A stretch of DNA of 64,000 nucleotides from JAEUKA01 sp035328405. Its GTDB lineage: Bacteria; Myxococcota_A; Polyangia; Palsa-1104; JAEUJZ01. Position 1 is the first letter of the stretch, and every line of letters starts with the position of its first letter. Both the position numbers and the translations under genes were made by a program. This document shows positions 1 to 8,311 of this stretch, piece by piece. The notes under the pieces were generated by a model. That model was not told where the DNA came from. It saw only the letters and a list, made by a program, of their open reading frames with translations, and did not search any database. The DNA lies in the NCBI GenBank assembly GCA_035328405.1, contig DAOLIT010000011.1:28540-92539 (forward strand), read 5' to 3'.

Positions 1-1
1 G

Positions 2-205
2 CTGCCTGAGTCGCGCCCCGATCGATTTGTCCCGACAAGAGAACAACTGGACACGTTGATGAACAACGAGTTTGGGAACATATCGAAGGTTGCAGCCCTT
101 CTGTGTTGCGATCGCAGATCCGTTCGTCGGTATTTGCAACTTCATGGCTTGTCGGCAGAGAACTACCGTACGTGCAGCCGACCCGATGACTCAAGGGATG
201 AATAG
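2..205 (+). CDS. C-terminal end of a sigma-54-dependent activator (Fis-type HTH), truncated by the window edge
   Basis: The reading frame is open from base 2 and stops at TAG 203-205, so only about the last 67 residues are visible. They contain a Fis-like helix-turn-helix: EQLDTLMNNEFGNISKVAAL followed by CCDRRSVRRYLQLHGL. This closely parallels the C-terminus of the FHA activator at 15212-16606 (ALRAHHGNVAGTARALGLHR then TQLRRLIERYGL). From that similarity I infer that the missing part is an enhancer-binding AAA+ protein. A -24/-12 promoter lies about 1 kb downstream, in front of the next operon, which fits local control. The AAA+ and sensor domains lie outside the window, so the family call rests on the HTH alone. 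Confidence 0.7.
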   Translation: MPESRPDRFVPTREQLDTLMNNEFGNISKVAALLCCDRRSVRRYLQLHGLSAENYRTCSRPDDSRDE

Positions 206-222
206 GGTGCATCAAAGACGAT

Positions 223-1050
223 ATGCCAACCCCTTCCTGGTCTCTGTCATCGCTGCTCCTTCTCCAGTTTCTCGTCTCGCTGCTGTTGTCCGCAGGCGGC
301 TTTTTCCGCATCTACTACTTTGTCAGCCTGGGATATGCGTTTTCCATCGCCGCGCTTGGCCTCCTGACGCCGTTTCTTCTTCGCGCGTCTTTGGATGTTG
401 CAACCGTTTTGCAATCGGCTCTCCTGGTCTTGTATGGGTTCCGTTTGGGCTCCTTTCTGATTCATCGCGAACGGAGTCCGGTCTATCAAAAGGAATTGGA
501 GGAGGTCCGAAAGCGAGGTCTGCACATTCATGGTGCCGTCAAGTGGGCGATTTGGATCTCTGTCGCGGTGCTGTATGTTGCGATGTATTCGCCAGCGACC
601 ATCACGATGTTTTTCCGTCGAGAACACCCAGAGAGTGTCTTGTTTTCTGTGTATGCGGGTCTTGCGGTGATGGTGCTGGGTTTGTTTTTGGAGACCCTCG
701 CAGACCAACAAAAGAGTGCATACAAACGGACCCAGCCCAAGCGCTTCTGTGATACGGGCTTGTACCGCTACATGCGGTGTCCCAACTATTTTGGTGAAGT
801 CCTTTTTTGGACTGGGACGTGGATTTCCGGTCTGTCAGCCTACACCCATGTCTTTCATCATCTTCTTGCGGGGGCTGGATATGTTTGCATCGTGCTCGTG
901 ATGCTCGGTTCCACTCGGCGGTTGGAATTCAAGCAAGATGAACGCTACGGAACCGACTCTGAATATCAGGAGTACGTTCGCCGGGTTCCCATTCTGTTTC
1001 CCTTCCTGCCTGTCTTTTCCTTTCGCAATTTGCGCGTGTATTTGGGCTGA
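223..1050 (+). CDS. DUF1295 / steroid 5-alpha-reductase-like integral membrane protein
   Basis: The product has 275 residues with about six hydrophobic segments spread over its length. Near residues 180-192 it carries the family motif LYRYMRCPNYFGE, the counterpart of the G-hWRYSRHPNYFGE signature of DUF1295 proteins, which are related to steroid 5-alpha reductases and isoprenylcysteine methyltransferases. The C-terminal EYQEYVRRVPILFPF is also typical. Family members are inner-membrane enzymes thought to act on lipid-like substrates using NADPH or SAM; the actual substrate is unknown. It starts 17 bases after the upstream activator gene, in the same direction, and no strong ribosome-binding site is visible. 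Family membership is secure and function is not. Confidence 0.88.
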   Translation: MPTPSWSLSSLLLLQFLVSLLLSAGGFFRIYYFVSLGYAFSIAALGLLTPFLLRASLDVATVLQSALLVLYGFRLGSFLIHRERSPVYQKELEEVRKRGLHIHGAVKWAIWISVAVLYVAMYSPATITMFFRREHPESVLFSVYAGLAVMVLGLFLETLADQQKSAYKRTQPKRFCDTGLYRYMRCPNYFGEVLFWTGTWISGLSAYTHVFHHLLAGAGYVCIVLVMLGSTRRLEFKQDERYGTDSEYQEYVRRVPILFPFLPVFSFRNLRVYLG

Positions 1051-1227
1051 CCCCGCAAACTGTCTGCCTTTCTGTGCGGACCCGATGCGGGCAGCACGAG
1101 CACTCTTTTTCGCCCATGGGCAAGTGGGCGGGGAATGTGGGCCTGCGGTCCTTTCCACCCTTTTAACACTCCCCATGTCGAGCCTTTTTTCGACGGACAA
1201 CGCTCATGTATTTCACTCCGGCTGACT

Positions 1228-1254
1228 TGGCATTGTGCTTGCATATAGCCTTGG
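1228..1254 (+). promoter_or_regulatory. Sigma-54 (-24/-12) promoter
   Basis: TGGCAT (1228-1233), five bases, then TTGC (1239-1242) match the RpoN consensus TGGCAC-N5-TTGC, with the invariant GG and GC ten bases apart. The predicted start is about 1254, leaving a leader of about 37 bases before the ATG at 1291, which has GGAG at 1281-1284. The site lies between a DUF1295 gene and a run of exported proteins, downstream of a gene fragment that looks like a sigma-54 activator. The same TGGCAT-N5-TTGC form occurs in two other intergenic places (14934-14948 minus strand, 50321-50335). Confidence 0.7.
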
Positions 1255-1290
1255 AGCAGGCAGGCGTTTCTGCCCTCAGCGGAGTTCTTC

Positions 1291-2412
1291 ATGATGCCGA
1301 CATGTTTGCAGGTTGCTCTCCTTCCAGCAGTCCTTTTTGGGGGGACTTTTCCCGCGCTCAGTCATGCGCAGGAGGAAGCCGTTTCAGCGGCGTCGGATCA
1401 AGCTGTGGTGGTGGGAGTCCTGTCTGGAAAGTCGTTCGATGCTCGGTTGACAAAATCGTTGACCGAGCATTTGGAAAGGACCGGCCAAGTCAACGTGTCG
1501 TCGGTGAAACTGACCTCGAAGGAACGCGCATGCGTGGATGAAGAGTGTCTGTTGCAGATCTCTGCACGCAGGGAGTCGCGATATCTCTTTCGTGCCTCGA
1601 TTCTGGGACTTTCAGCCAATGCGTACAGGCTGTCGATGGGGCTTTTCGATGCCGCGCGGCGGGTTCCTTTCCAAGAAGACTGGGTGTGCGATCAGTGCTC
1701 TTTTGAACAACTTGTGGCTCACTTGCTCGATGGTGCAGACCGTTTGCTAGGACGGGCCATGTCCGATGGAAACAGACCGACTGCACAGCCCTCTCAGGTA
1801 CCGGAAATGACACCGGATGCCACACAGGAAACGCCGAATGGACAGGGGTATGAACAGACATCCCCTCCTGTGGAAAATAGAAGGAACGGGAGTCTTCCGC
1901 CTGTCTCCGGCGCGCCTGCCCTTGTCCTTCCCCCGACTCGTCCGCTTGCGCCAGCACAACCCGAAAGAGAGCCAGAGCCTGCGTTCCGAACACCGCGAGC
2001 TGAGTTGACGCAGGTTCCAGATGTTCGGCAAAGAAATTCGGACAGACCCTTTGTCCCATTTCCAACTTCTTCCCGATCTACGCCTTCCCATTTGGGGGGC
2101 ATTGGAAGAGGACAGAAGGCCGTTGTGGGTGTGTTTGCGGGGTTGACGGTTCTATCGCTGGGGGCCGCGATCACGCTGAACATTTTGGACAAGAGGGAGA
2201 CAAGTTGGAACTGTCCTCAAGGAGCACCCATGGGCTGTGTATTCGATTTTCATCTCGCATTTTCTGGTTTGTATGCTGGGGCCGGTGCGAGTTTGGTTGG
2301 GCTCGGTTTTTCCTTGATCTGGCCTGTTGGGAATGAGAAGAAGCACTCATCCTTTCGGGCTACTGCTTGGGTTCCGATGGGACAACCAGGCGTCTACACG
2401 GAGGTTCACTGA
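1291..2412 (+). CDS. Exported/membrane-anchored protein of unknown function
   Basis: The product has 373 residues. It begins with a signal peptide (MMPTCLQVALLPAVLFGG to about residue 26, ending SHAQ). A roughly 140-residue globular N-terminal part follows, with CVDEECL and CDQCS cysteine pairs. Then comes a long Pro/Ser/Arg-rich linker (about 160-265) and two hydrophobic helices (about 275-300 and 320-345). The N-terminal part resembles envelope proteins that sit beside Ser/Thr kinases in myxobacteria, but I do not recognise a named domain. GGAG at 1281-1284 supports the start at 1291; ATG 1294 is equally possible. It is the first gene after the sigma-54 promoter, and its stop overlaps the next start in a TGATG arrangement. 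Confidence 0.75.
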   Translation: MMPTCLQVALLPAVLFGGTFPALSHAQEEAVSAASDQAVVVGVLSGKSFDARLTKSLTEHLERTGQVNVSSVKLTSKERACVDEECLLQISARRESRYLFRASILGLSANAYRLSMGLFDAARRVPFQEDWVCDQCSFEQLVAHLLDGADRLLGRAMSDGNRPTAQPSQVPEMTPDATQETPNGQGYEQTSPPVENRRNGSLPPVSGAPALVLPPTRPLAPAQPEREPEPAFRTPRAELTQVPDVRQRNSDRPFVPFPTSSRSTPSHLGGIGRGQKAVVGVFAGLTVLSLGAAITLNILDKRETSWNCPQGAPMGCVFDFHLAFSGLYAGAGASLVGLGFSLIWPVGNEKKHSSFRATAWVPMGQPGVYTEVH

Positions 2413-3824
2413 TGTCTCGATACTTTTATGAGTTGTCGCTGTCGCTTTCCCTTTTCGCGAGCTTTTCAACAAGCTGTGTGAAGCAGAAATGCGAACTGGA
2501 GGAGTTCCAACAGGAGGCGGCCTGTCAGGAGGAAAAGGACGAGCCTGAAGTGACAGTGGATTCCGTCAGGTGGTCGATCACACAAAAAGACACTACGACC
2601 TTCCGGTTTCGTGCATCGGATGGTTCCTCGTTGACAGGGAAGACGTACACCCTTTCGTCGGATGGGACAACAGCCAGCGTAGAACTGCCTCCTCTGGACA
2701 GCGAGGGAAAGGTATCGGTGGATTTGTTGCAGTTGTCAGCCCAACTGAAACCGGGCCCCGCGACCATCACGACAGACACCGGAAAGAAGATCCCGGGACG
2801 CTTGTTTCGGAGACCCGCTTTCGATGGGTTGCCTCTGACCAAAGAGATTACAGTGGACCTCGCTCGTGACAAGAAAGAGAAAGAAACCTCGCGCCGGGTG
2901 CGTTCGGTGGGGTTGCGAACGTACAGCGATGGCACAACCACTCAAACTGAAGCGATTGTATTGGAGAAGAGAGACTCGGAAGTTGCCCCGAAGATAGGGT
3001 TGTTGGTTTCATTTTCGCGATATCCAGTTGTGAAAAACGTCATCAACAATCGTTTGGCAATTTCCGACTCGTTAGATTCGGAACAAGTGAATGCATTTCC
3101 AGATGACAAAGAGCCAGATCTCTTGGCTTTGTCCAACCAGAACGCTGCGGTCCTTTGGAAAATGAATGACACATATGTTGGTTTTAAGGAATTTCCGGTG
3201 TTCGGGCGAAAGGTGCTGTCAAAAGAAACTAATTCACCTAGGATTTCTTCACTTACAACAGATGTTTCCGGGTCTTTGTATGCGGGTATTGTGGGTGGCG
3301 TGGTGAATACTTTGACGGTGTATGAAAACGGCCTGAGAGTGAAACATGTTTCAGGGGATGTCCAAAACGTGAATCGCGGCTTGGTCCTGATGGGTGATTT
3401 GAACGGTGATGGGAGGGCTGATCTGGTTTCGTGGGGCAAGGATGGAGCGAATCCGGCGGTGTTTTTGCAGGATTCGGCAAAAACGCCAACTGGCGATGCC
3501 CCCTCGTTTCAAAAAGCCGAGTTTAAGGTTCCGACGCTTACGCCGATTGAACCGTCGAAGAATCTCGTGGCCGCGCTGGGTGATTTGGACGAGGATGGTC
3601 TTCCAGATTTTGTGGTTGCTACCTCAACCACGATTCAAGTGTTTTATAACGATGGAAAATCGAATGTTGAAAAGAATGACGGAACAGATAAAGCATTCGA
3701 GACCCAAAATCGTGTTTTGTCTGTTGGTATCGAAGTCTCTTCTGTTAACAATCAAACCGGAAATCGAATCGTCTTTGTGAGAGATGGAGGCGGTGGAAAG
3801 ACGTTTCTGCATGTATGGAAATAG
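2412..3824 (+). CDS. Lipoprotein with FG-GAP/VCBS-type repeats
   Basis: The start at 2412 is preferred because it overlaps the upstream stop (TGATG), has GGAGG seven bases before it, and gives a proper lipoprotein signal (MSRYFYELSLSLSLFASF then STSC, Cys at about residue 22). The 470-residue product contains at least two FG-GAP/VCBS calcium-binding loops: GDLNGDGRADL near residue 327 and GDLDEDGLPDF near residue 389. These are blades of a beta-propeller found in surface adhesion and polymer-binding proteins. An N-terminal Ig-like portion (residues 40-130) precedes the propeller. It is translationally coupled to the preceding exported protein and lies 52 bases before a Ser/Thr kinase. The ligand is unknown. 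Confidence 0.82.
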   Translation: MSRYFYELSLSLSLFASFSTSCVKQKCELEEFQQEAACQEEKDEPEVTVDSVRWSITQKDTTTFRFRASDGSSLTGKTYTLSSDGTTASVELPPLDSEGKVSVDLLQLSAQLKPGPATITTDTGKKIPGRLFRRPAFDGLPLTKEITVDLARDKKEKETSRRVRSVGLRTYSDGTTTQTEAIVLEKRDSEVAPKIGLLVSFSRYPVVKNVINNRLAISDSLDSEQVNAFPDDKEPDLLALSNQNAAVLWKMNDTYVGFKEFPVFGRKVLSKETNSPRISSLTTDVSGSLYAGIVGGVVNTLTVYENGLRVKHVSGDVQNVNRGLVLMGDLNGDGRADLVSWGKDGANPAVFLQDSAKTPTGDAPSFQKAEFKVPTLTPIEPSKNLVAALGDLDEDGLPDFVVATSTTIQVFYNDGKSNVEKNDGTDKAFETQNRVLSVGIEVSSVNNQTGNRIVFVRDGGGGKTFLHVWK

Positions 3825-3876
3825 AGATTCGAGACGAATAGACGTTGTGTTGTGAAAGAAGATGGGGGGATCGGTT

Positions 3877-5325
3877 ATGTTGCAACAGGGCCAGACGATT
3901 AGCGACACGTATGAAGTTGAGGGGCTTCTGGGGACGGGCGGAATGGCCAACGTGTATGTTGTGAGGCATTTGCGGATGCCTCGGAAATTGGCGCTGAAGG
4001 TGCTGCATGTTCAAGCCAACTCCGAAGACGACGTGGTGGCCCGCTTTGAGCAAGAGGCCAAGATTTTGGCTGAACTGCGTCATCCGCACATTGTCAATGT
4101 GACCGATTTCAATTGGCTTTCTCAGACGGAGCCCTATTTGGTGATGGAACTCCTGGAGGGCGAGGATCTGTTTCGTTTTTTGCAACGGAACGGCCCCCTT
4201 TCAATTCCCATCGCGCTGCGGATCATCTGTCAGGTGGGGGAAGCCCTCGAGGCTGCACATGTGCTGGGGGTGGTTCATCGGGATCTGAAACCGAGCAACA
4301 TCTTTTTGTGTACCCACGGACAGACCGCGAGTCTTGTGAAGGTGTTGGACTTTGGCGTGGCCAAGCTTACGGGGTCTACGCAAACTCCGATGACGGGAAC
4401 ATGGGCGATGGTGGGAACGCCTGGATACATGGCCCCCGAACAGGCCAAGGCGGATCACAAGTCGATTGGGCCAGCGACGGACCAGTTCGCGTTGGCGACC
4501 ATTCTTTATGAGATGTTGGCCGGTCAACCGGCATTTTATCGCGCCGGCGAAGGAATGTACGCGACGCTCGAGCGGGTGGTTCTTGAGAAACCTGCTCCCC
4601 TTGTGGATTCACAGATTGATTGGGCTGTGCAGAAGGCGCTGAGCAAAGACCCCAAGGACCGCTTTTCGAACATCCGAGAGTTCTTGGCTGCGGTCGGGGC
4701 CACGTCTCACACCGTCTACTCACGTTCTGTCCTTCCTTCGATGGATGCCCTGCCAACACCTGCGGGTGAACATTCACTCATCCGGCGCAACAAGCGATCT
4801 CTTCTGTGGAAATGGGGAATGGGAGCAGTGGGGGTTTGCGTGCTCTGCGCTGGTCTTTTTGGGTTGAAGAAAGGGGGTATGGAAAAAATGAAAAAGGCCG
4901 TTCCCGTCCCTGTCACATCGTCGGTCCGTGAGAACGTGGTTCATGCAGTCCAGCAACAGGTGAGCGTTCCGGTTCCGGTGGTTCCGGTGCAGCGCGGGCC
5001 GGAACAAGAAACGGGGAATGCATCTCAGACGAAAAATGGCAAGCGACCGAGCGCGAAGAGCTGGAGCTATGTGTTGGGTCCAGAGGTAGATGTTCATCCG
5101 AAAGTGCGGACTCCTATTCGGCGTTGTGCGACCAGGTACCTGACACCCCTTCGCTTGCCAAACGGCACGATGATTTACCTGGGAAGGAGTGGAATACTCA
5201 GTCTTCTGAAAGCGCCGGGTGCTGTGTTGGAGTCGAGGTTCAATGAATGTCTGCGACAACAGTTGGTCGTGATCGCGAAAGAGGATCAACCCAAACAGAC
5301 ATCGATCCGCGTGGAGCGGAATTGA
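3877..5325 (+). CDS. Membrane-anchored Ser/Thr protein kinase (Hanks type)
   Basis: The product has 482 residues. The kinase domain (about 9-275) has the Gly-rich loop GTGGMANVY (from residue 19), the ATP-binding Lys in LALKVLH, the catalytic loop HRDLKPSN (from 134), DFG (from 158) and an MAPE activation segment. All catalytic residues are present. A single transmembrane helix follows (about 309-332, WGMGAVGVCVLCAGLFGL), then an exported C-terminal domain of about 150 residues with no recognised name. The start at 3877 is chosen because GGGGGA lies seven bases upstream; an in-frame ATG at 3862 has no such site. Flanking genes encode lipoproteins, so the outer domain may sense the envelope; this is inference. 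Confidence 0.93.
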   Translation: MLQQGQTISDTYEVEGLLGTGGMANVYVVRHLRMPRKLALKVLHVQANSEDDVVARFEQEAKILAELRHPHIVNVTDFNWLSQTEPYLVMELLEGEDLFRFLQRNGPLSIPIALRIICQVGEALEAAHVLGVVHRDLKPSNIFLCTHGQTASLVKVLDFGVAKLTGSTQTPMTGTWAMVGTPGYMAPEQAKADHKSIGPATDQFALATILYEMLAGQPAFYRAGEGMYATLERVVLEKPAPLVDSQIDWAVQKALSKDPKDRFSNIREFLAAVGATSHTVYSRSVLPSMDALPTPAGEHSLIRRNKRSLLWKWGMGAVGVCVLCAGLFGLKKGGMEKMKKAVPVPVTSSVRENVVHAVQQQVSVPVPVVPVQRGPEQETGNASQTKNGKRPSAKSWSYVLGPEVDVHPKVRTPIRRCATRYLTPLRLPNGTMIYLGRSGILSLLKAPGAVLESRFNECLRQQLVVIAKEDQPKQTSIRVERN

Positions 5326-5379
5326 TGGAATGTGTGGAACAAACGGAACAAACGAGACGAACGGAATAGAGGGTAACGC

Positions 5380-6057
5380 ATGTGGGGGAGAACCAAACAG
5401 ATCGTGATGCTTATTGGTTTTTTGGGTGGCTGTGAACCACATCCAGAGTTGCTGGCCTTGAGGGGAGAGGTCAAGTCGTTGTCTGCATCTGTGGTGCACC
5501 TGAAAACCAAGCTCGATGTGTTGCAGAAGCAGGCAGCAGATGGGCTGGCGATGGCACTCTGTACGCCCGAGATCAGACAGGTGCTCGAGGACGTGAGCAA
5601 AGAATGCACCGTGGATCTGGGCAATGGAGAGATGCCAGTCTGTTCGACTTCCCAAATCAAGCCAGCTGTGCTGGCGGCTGATCCAACGGGGCGAGGAAGG
5701 CTCTTGAAAATGATGTCGCACATCCCACATGAGCCACTGTATCTGTCCCACAAATCGACGACGTTTCCACCGCATCGCTTGGAACGTTTGGCGAAGTTGA
5801 CGAAGCCAGCCTTCTTGGATCGTACCGTGTTTCTGGTCGTGTCCTCTCCTGCGACTGGCGAACAAGAGGCCGACCGGCGGGCCAAAGTTGCAAAAGAAAG
5901 ACTGCGCGCATTGGGAGTCCCGCTGCGCAAAATTCAGACATGGAAATACAGTTTCCATGTTGATCCCAAGGAGATCGTTCGCACTTCCGACAAACCGACA
6001 TTTGGAGAACCAGGAGACTATGACCGTGGCGTATGGATTTTTCGTGCCGATTGTTAG
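5380..6057 (+). CDS. Putative lipoprotein with a coiled-coil N-terminus
   Basis: The product has 225 residues with a lipobox-like LGGC around residues 15-18 after a short hydrophobic stretch (IVMLIGF). Residues 25-60 have heptad character (LRGEVKSLSASVVHLKTKLD), suggesting a coiled coil of the kind seen in murein-lipoprotein-like and SlyB/LppY proteins. Residues 150-215 (FLVVSSPATGEQEADRRAKV onward) look like a small alpha/beta domain reminiscent of OmpA-like peptidoglycan-binding folds, but I could not place the key residues. GAGGG lies six bases before the ATG. The 3' end overlaps the next gene by 38 bases, so the two are probably co-translated. Function unknown. Confidence 0.72.
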   Translation: MWGRTKQIVMLIGFLGGCEPHPELLALRGEVKSLSASVVHLKTKLDVLQKQAADGLAMALCTPEIRQVLEDVSKECTVDLGNGEMPVCSTSQIKPAVLAADPTGRGRLLKMMSHIPHEPLYLSHKSTTFPPHRLERLAKLTKPAFLDRTVFLVVSSPATGEQEADRRAKVAKERLRALGVPLRKIQTWKYSFHVDPKEIVRTSDKPTFGEPGDYDRGVWIFRADC

Positions 6058-6664
6058 GGTGTGTTTTGGGGCCTTTCTTCTGTCGCAGAGCCAGGTGTCC
6101 TTTGCGCAGGAGGAGGTCATGCAAGCCGACAAGGAGGGTTCGCTGCTGCATCGACAGCTTCGTCTGACAAACCTGAAGAAGTTTGATCCGGTTGCAAAAC
6201 AATGGGCCCCATACACTCCGCCTCGATCGAAGGTGTATGTCCTGAACTTGTGGACAACACACTGTGGTCCGTGTCGGAAAGAGTTTCCGTTTTTGCAAAA
6301 ACTCGTGCGGGGATGGAAAGGCAATGCGGACGTGCAATTTTTGTTTCTGGCTGATCCTCCGCAGGATACATCGGAGGCAGAAGTCTTGGAGTATTGGGAG
6401 AAGAACCGGAGTATTGTTCCAGAAGCGGAACCGCTGCGTTCAGAGTCGCCAGTACTCAGGCTCTCGTTGCAAAATGATACCAATCCCATCACGCTGATTC
6501 TCGACGAGAAACTTGTGGTCAGGCAGGCGTTTGTGGGTGCGGTTGGGAATCGTCCTTTGGGACGTGCAATCGAGCGTTTTTTGCAGTTGGCTCAAACTCC
6601 AACAGAGGGTTCGAGAAAGCTGCGGACGGCCAGAACGACAGCGAGGGTGTCTCGATCTTTGTAA
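6020..6664 (+). CDS. Periplasmic thioredoxin-like protein (TlpA/ResA-like, CGPC)
   Basis: The product has 214 residues. A signal peptide (about 1-30, ending QVSFAQ) is followed by a thioredoxin fold with the redox motif Cys-Gly-Pro-Cys at 82-85 in LWTTHCGPCRKEFPFLQKL. A cis-Pro region (NPITLILDEKLVV) lies about 85 residues later. This is the layout of exported TlpA/ResA-type thiol-disulfide oxidoreductases. The start at 6020 is preferred over the upstream in-frame ATG at 5888 because it has AGGAG just before it and yields the signal peptide. It may act on Cys-containing envelope proteins, for example maturation of the c-type haem protein at 8312-8818; this is inference from proximity. The catalytic pair is intact. 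Confidence 0.87.
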   Translation: MTVAYGFFVPIVRVCFGAFLLSQSQVSFAQEEVMQADKEGSLLHRQLRLTNLKKFDPVAKQWAPYTPPRSKVYVLNLWTTHCGPCRKEFPFLQKLVRGWKGNADVQFLFLADPPQDTSEAEVLEYWEKNRSIVPEAEPLRSESPVLRLSLQNDTNPITLILDEKLVVRQAFVGAVGNRPLGRAIERFLQLAQTPTEGSRKLRTARTTARVSRSL

Positions 6665-6716
6665 CTGTCACTGAACTTGTACGTTGTAACTGTTTCATTT
6701 TTTTGGGGGGATTCAC

Positions 6717-7430
6717 ATGGTCTCTGTTCACCGCGTTCTGACAGGTTTCATCGTGTTCTCGGTCGCTTTCGGCGCTGGCTTTTTGTGGGAAAGCGATTGT
6801 CCTGCTCGTTCCCACAAGTCAACAGGCGGAAGGAGGAGCCTGGCACACGCACAAAAAAGGGAAGCTCCAGACTCCCTTCACTTGCGAAAACGGTCGCATG
6901 TTGGCAAAGCTCGGAAGCGAAAGCCGACGGTGGATGTGGATCGGGCAAGTACGCATGTGGCAGAAGTTGCCAAAGAAGTGTGGGCCGTGGTCCCTGATTC
7001 TTCATTGCCGACTTCTGGGAATGCGGAAGGGTCACAAACGACGCTACGGAGTCGCCCGAACACGTTGCAAATGCTTGAACATGTGGCTCACGATCGCGCG
7101 TTGTCTGAACCCGTGGGAACCCCGATGACTGGATTTGCACAGCAAGCAGAGGGGCACGCTCAGACGGTGCATTTGGAGGCAGGACGGTGCTATGCGGTGC
7201 TCGGAACGGGAGAAGCCACGATGACGCAGTTGTCGCTGTCTTTGTGGAACCCCGATGCAACGCGCTTTCAGACGGTGATCGGGCGACAGACTCCGTTTGC
7301 TGCCTTTCGTGCCATGCAGACGGGGCCGCACAAATTGGTAGCGCGTCCAGCGCAAGGGTTTGGAACTTTTGCGGCGGGCCTGTATGTGTATCCCTGTCCA
7401 GAAGATGCCCATCCAAGGTCGAGCGGGTAG
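6717..7430 (+). CDS. Exported protein of unknown function
   Basis: The product has 237 residues with an N-terminal hydrophobic segment (MVSVHRVLTGFIVFSVAFGAG) that could be an uncleaved anchor or a signal peptide. A basic, low-complexity region (25-75) follows, then a C-terminal domain (about 140-235) with strong beta character (HLEAGRCYAVLGTG, LSLSLWNP, GPHKLVARPAQG). That domain resembles the small beta-sandwich of other secreted myxobacterial proteins that bind small molecules. A GGGGGG tract eight bases before the ATG is a good ribosome-binding site. It lies between the thioredoxin-like gene and a four-helix membrane protein, all in one direction. Not recognised as a named family. Confidence 0.65.
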   Translation: MVSVHRVLTGFIVFSVAFGAGFLWESDCPARSHKSTGGRRSLAHAQKREAPDSLHLRKRSHVGKARKRKPTVDVDRASTHVAEVAKEVWAVVPDSSLPTSGNAEGSQTTLRSRPNTLQMLEHVAHDRALSEPVGTPMTGFAQQAEGHAQTVHLEAGRCYAVLGTGEATMTQLSLSLWNPDATRFQTVIGRQTPFAAFRAMQTGPHKLVARPAQGFGTFAAGLYVYPCPEDAHPRSSG

Positions 7431-7533
7431 ACGCGGGAAAAAACACAGCACTGCGAAAATAAGGAGAAAATCTTGCGGGAACCTGCGATATGGATCATGT
7501 GTCGGCGTGTGCCGCATTGTTTTGGAGAGTTCC

Positions 7534-8301
7534 ATGTCGTTGATGCTGGTTCGCAAGGTGATTCGGCGGTGGCCCGTACGGGGGCCTGTGGGTGTCTGTG
7601 CGCTGTCTTTGCTGTTTCTGGTGGGGTGGGTCGGTGTTTTGCGAGCAGAGGGGCCGACGCGCCAGCCTGATTCTCCGCTCCCCGCTTCGGTTCCGTCTGC
7701 TGCAGCTGCCGTTTCTGTTCCGTCGTCGGCCTCCTCCTCGTCATCAGGCTCTGCAAATCCTGCGGAGTCATCAGGAGCAGAGACGGACTTCTCGTTTGAT
7801 CTGCTTCCAAAAGCGCCCCCAAAGACCCCGGAAGGGGTCGCGCAGGTTCAAGAGATTGAACGGAAAAGCAGGATACGCCGAGGGATGTTGCGGACTCACT
7901 TGGTGCTCGGCATTGCGACGATGGCGACCATGGCTGCGACGCTTGTGGTTGGGCAGCTGAACTACCAAGACCAATTTGTGAACGGGGACTTTTCGGGGCG
8001 GTACGAAACACCTCACTTTGTGCTTGGTTTGGGAGCCACGACTCTGTTTACCGCGAACGCTGCGCTCGCACTGTTTTCTCCCGATCCCTACAAAAAGAAG
8101 TACCGGCTGGACACGGTGATGGTACATCGCATTGCAGAGGGTCTGGCAGCGGCGGGGATGGTGACGCAGATTGCGCTGGGACTTGTGACCTCTGCGCGCG
8201 TGGGAAGGCTGGACCAACCGAACTTGGCGCTCGCGCACCTTGTGACGGGGTACGCGACGTATGCGTTTATGGCCACCGGTACCGTGGCCCATTTCTTTTA
8301 G
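7534..8301 (+). CDS. Four-helix membrane protein with in-register histidines (putative b-type cytochrome)
   Basis: The product has 255 residues. It has a signal/anchor segment (20-37), a Ser/Ala/Pro-rich linker (45-85), then four hydrophobic helices (about 120-140, 160-182, 197-220 and 233-253). Histidines fall at helix ends or within helices: His122, His161, His198, His235 and His253. This is the pattern expected of a four-helix bundle binding two b haems, as in cytochrome b561-like proteins. The haem role is inferred from geometry, not from a recognised domain signature. The start at 7534 has GGAGAG four bases upstream; ATG 7543 is an alternative. The next gene, 10 bases downstream, encodes a lipoprotein with two CxxCH motifs, supporting an electron-transfer pair. 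Confidence 0.72.
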   Translation: MSLMLVRKVIRRWPVRGPVGVCALSLLFLVGWVGVLRAEGPTRQPDSPLPASVPSAAAAVSVPSSASSSSSGSANPAESSGAETDFSFDLLPKAPPKTPEGVAQVQEIERKSRIRRGMLRTHLVLGIATMATMAATLVVGQLNYQDQFVNGDFSGRYETPHFVLGLGATTLFTANAALALFSPDPYKKKYRLDTVMVHRIAEGLAAAGMVTQIALGLVTSARVGRLDQPNLALAHLVTGYATYAFMATGTVAHFF

Positions 8302-8311
8302 GGGCTGACAG

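Noticed and set aside
5621..5637. Possible minus-strand sigma-54 site (GCAA ... ATGCCA)
   Set aside because: The spacing between the two elements is seven bases rather than five, and it lies inside a plus-strand gene.
4774..6492. Long open frame on the minus strand opposite the kinase, lipoprotein and thioredoxin genes
   Set aside because: It runs antisense across three plus-strand genes with clear motifs, and its translation is His/Arg/Ser-rich with no family pattern.
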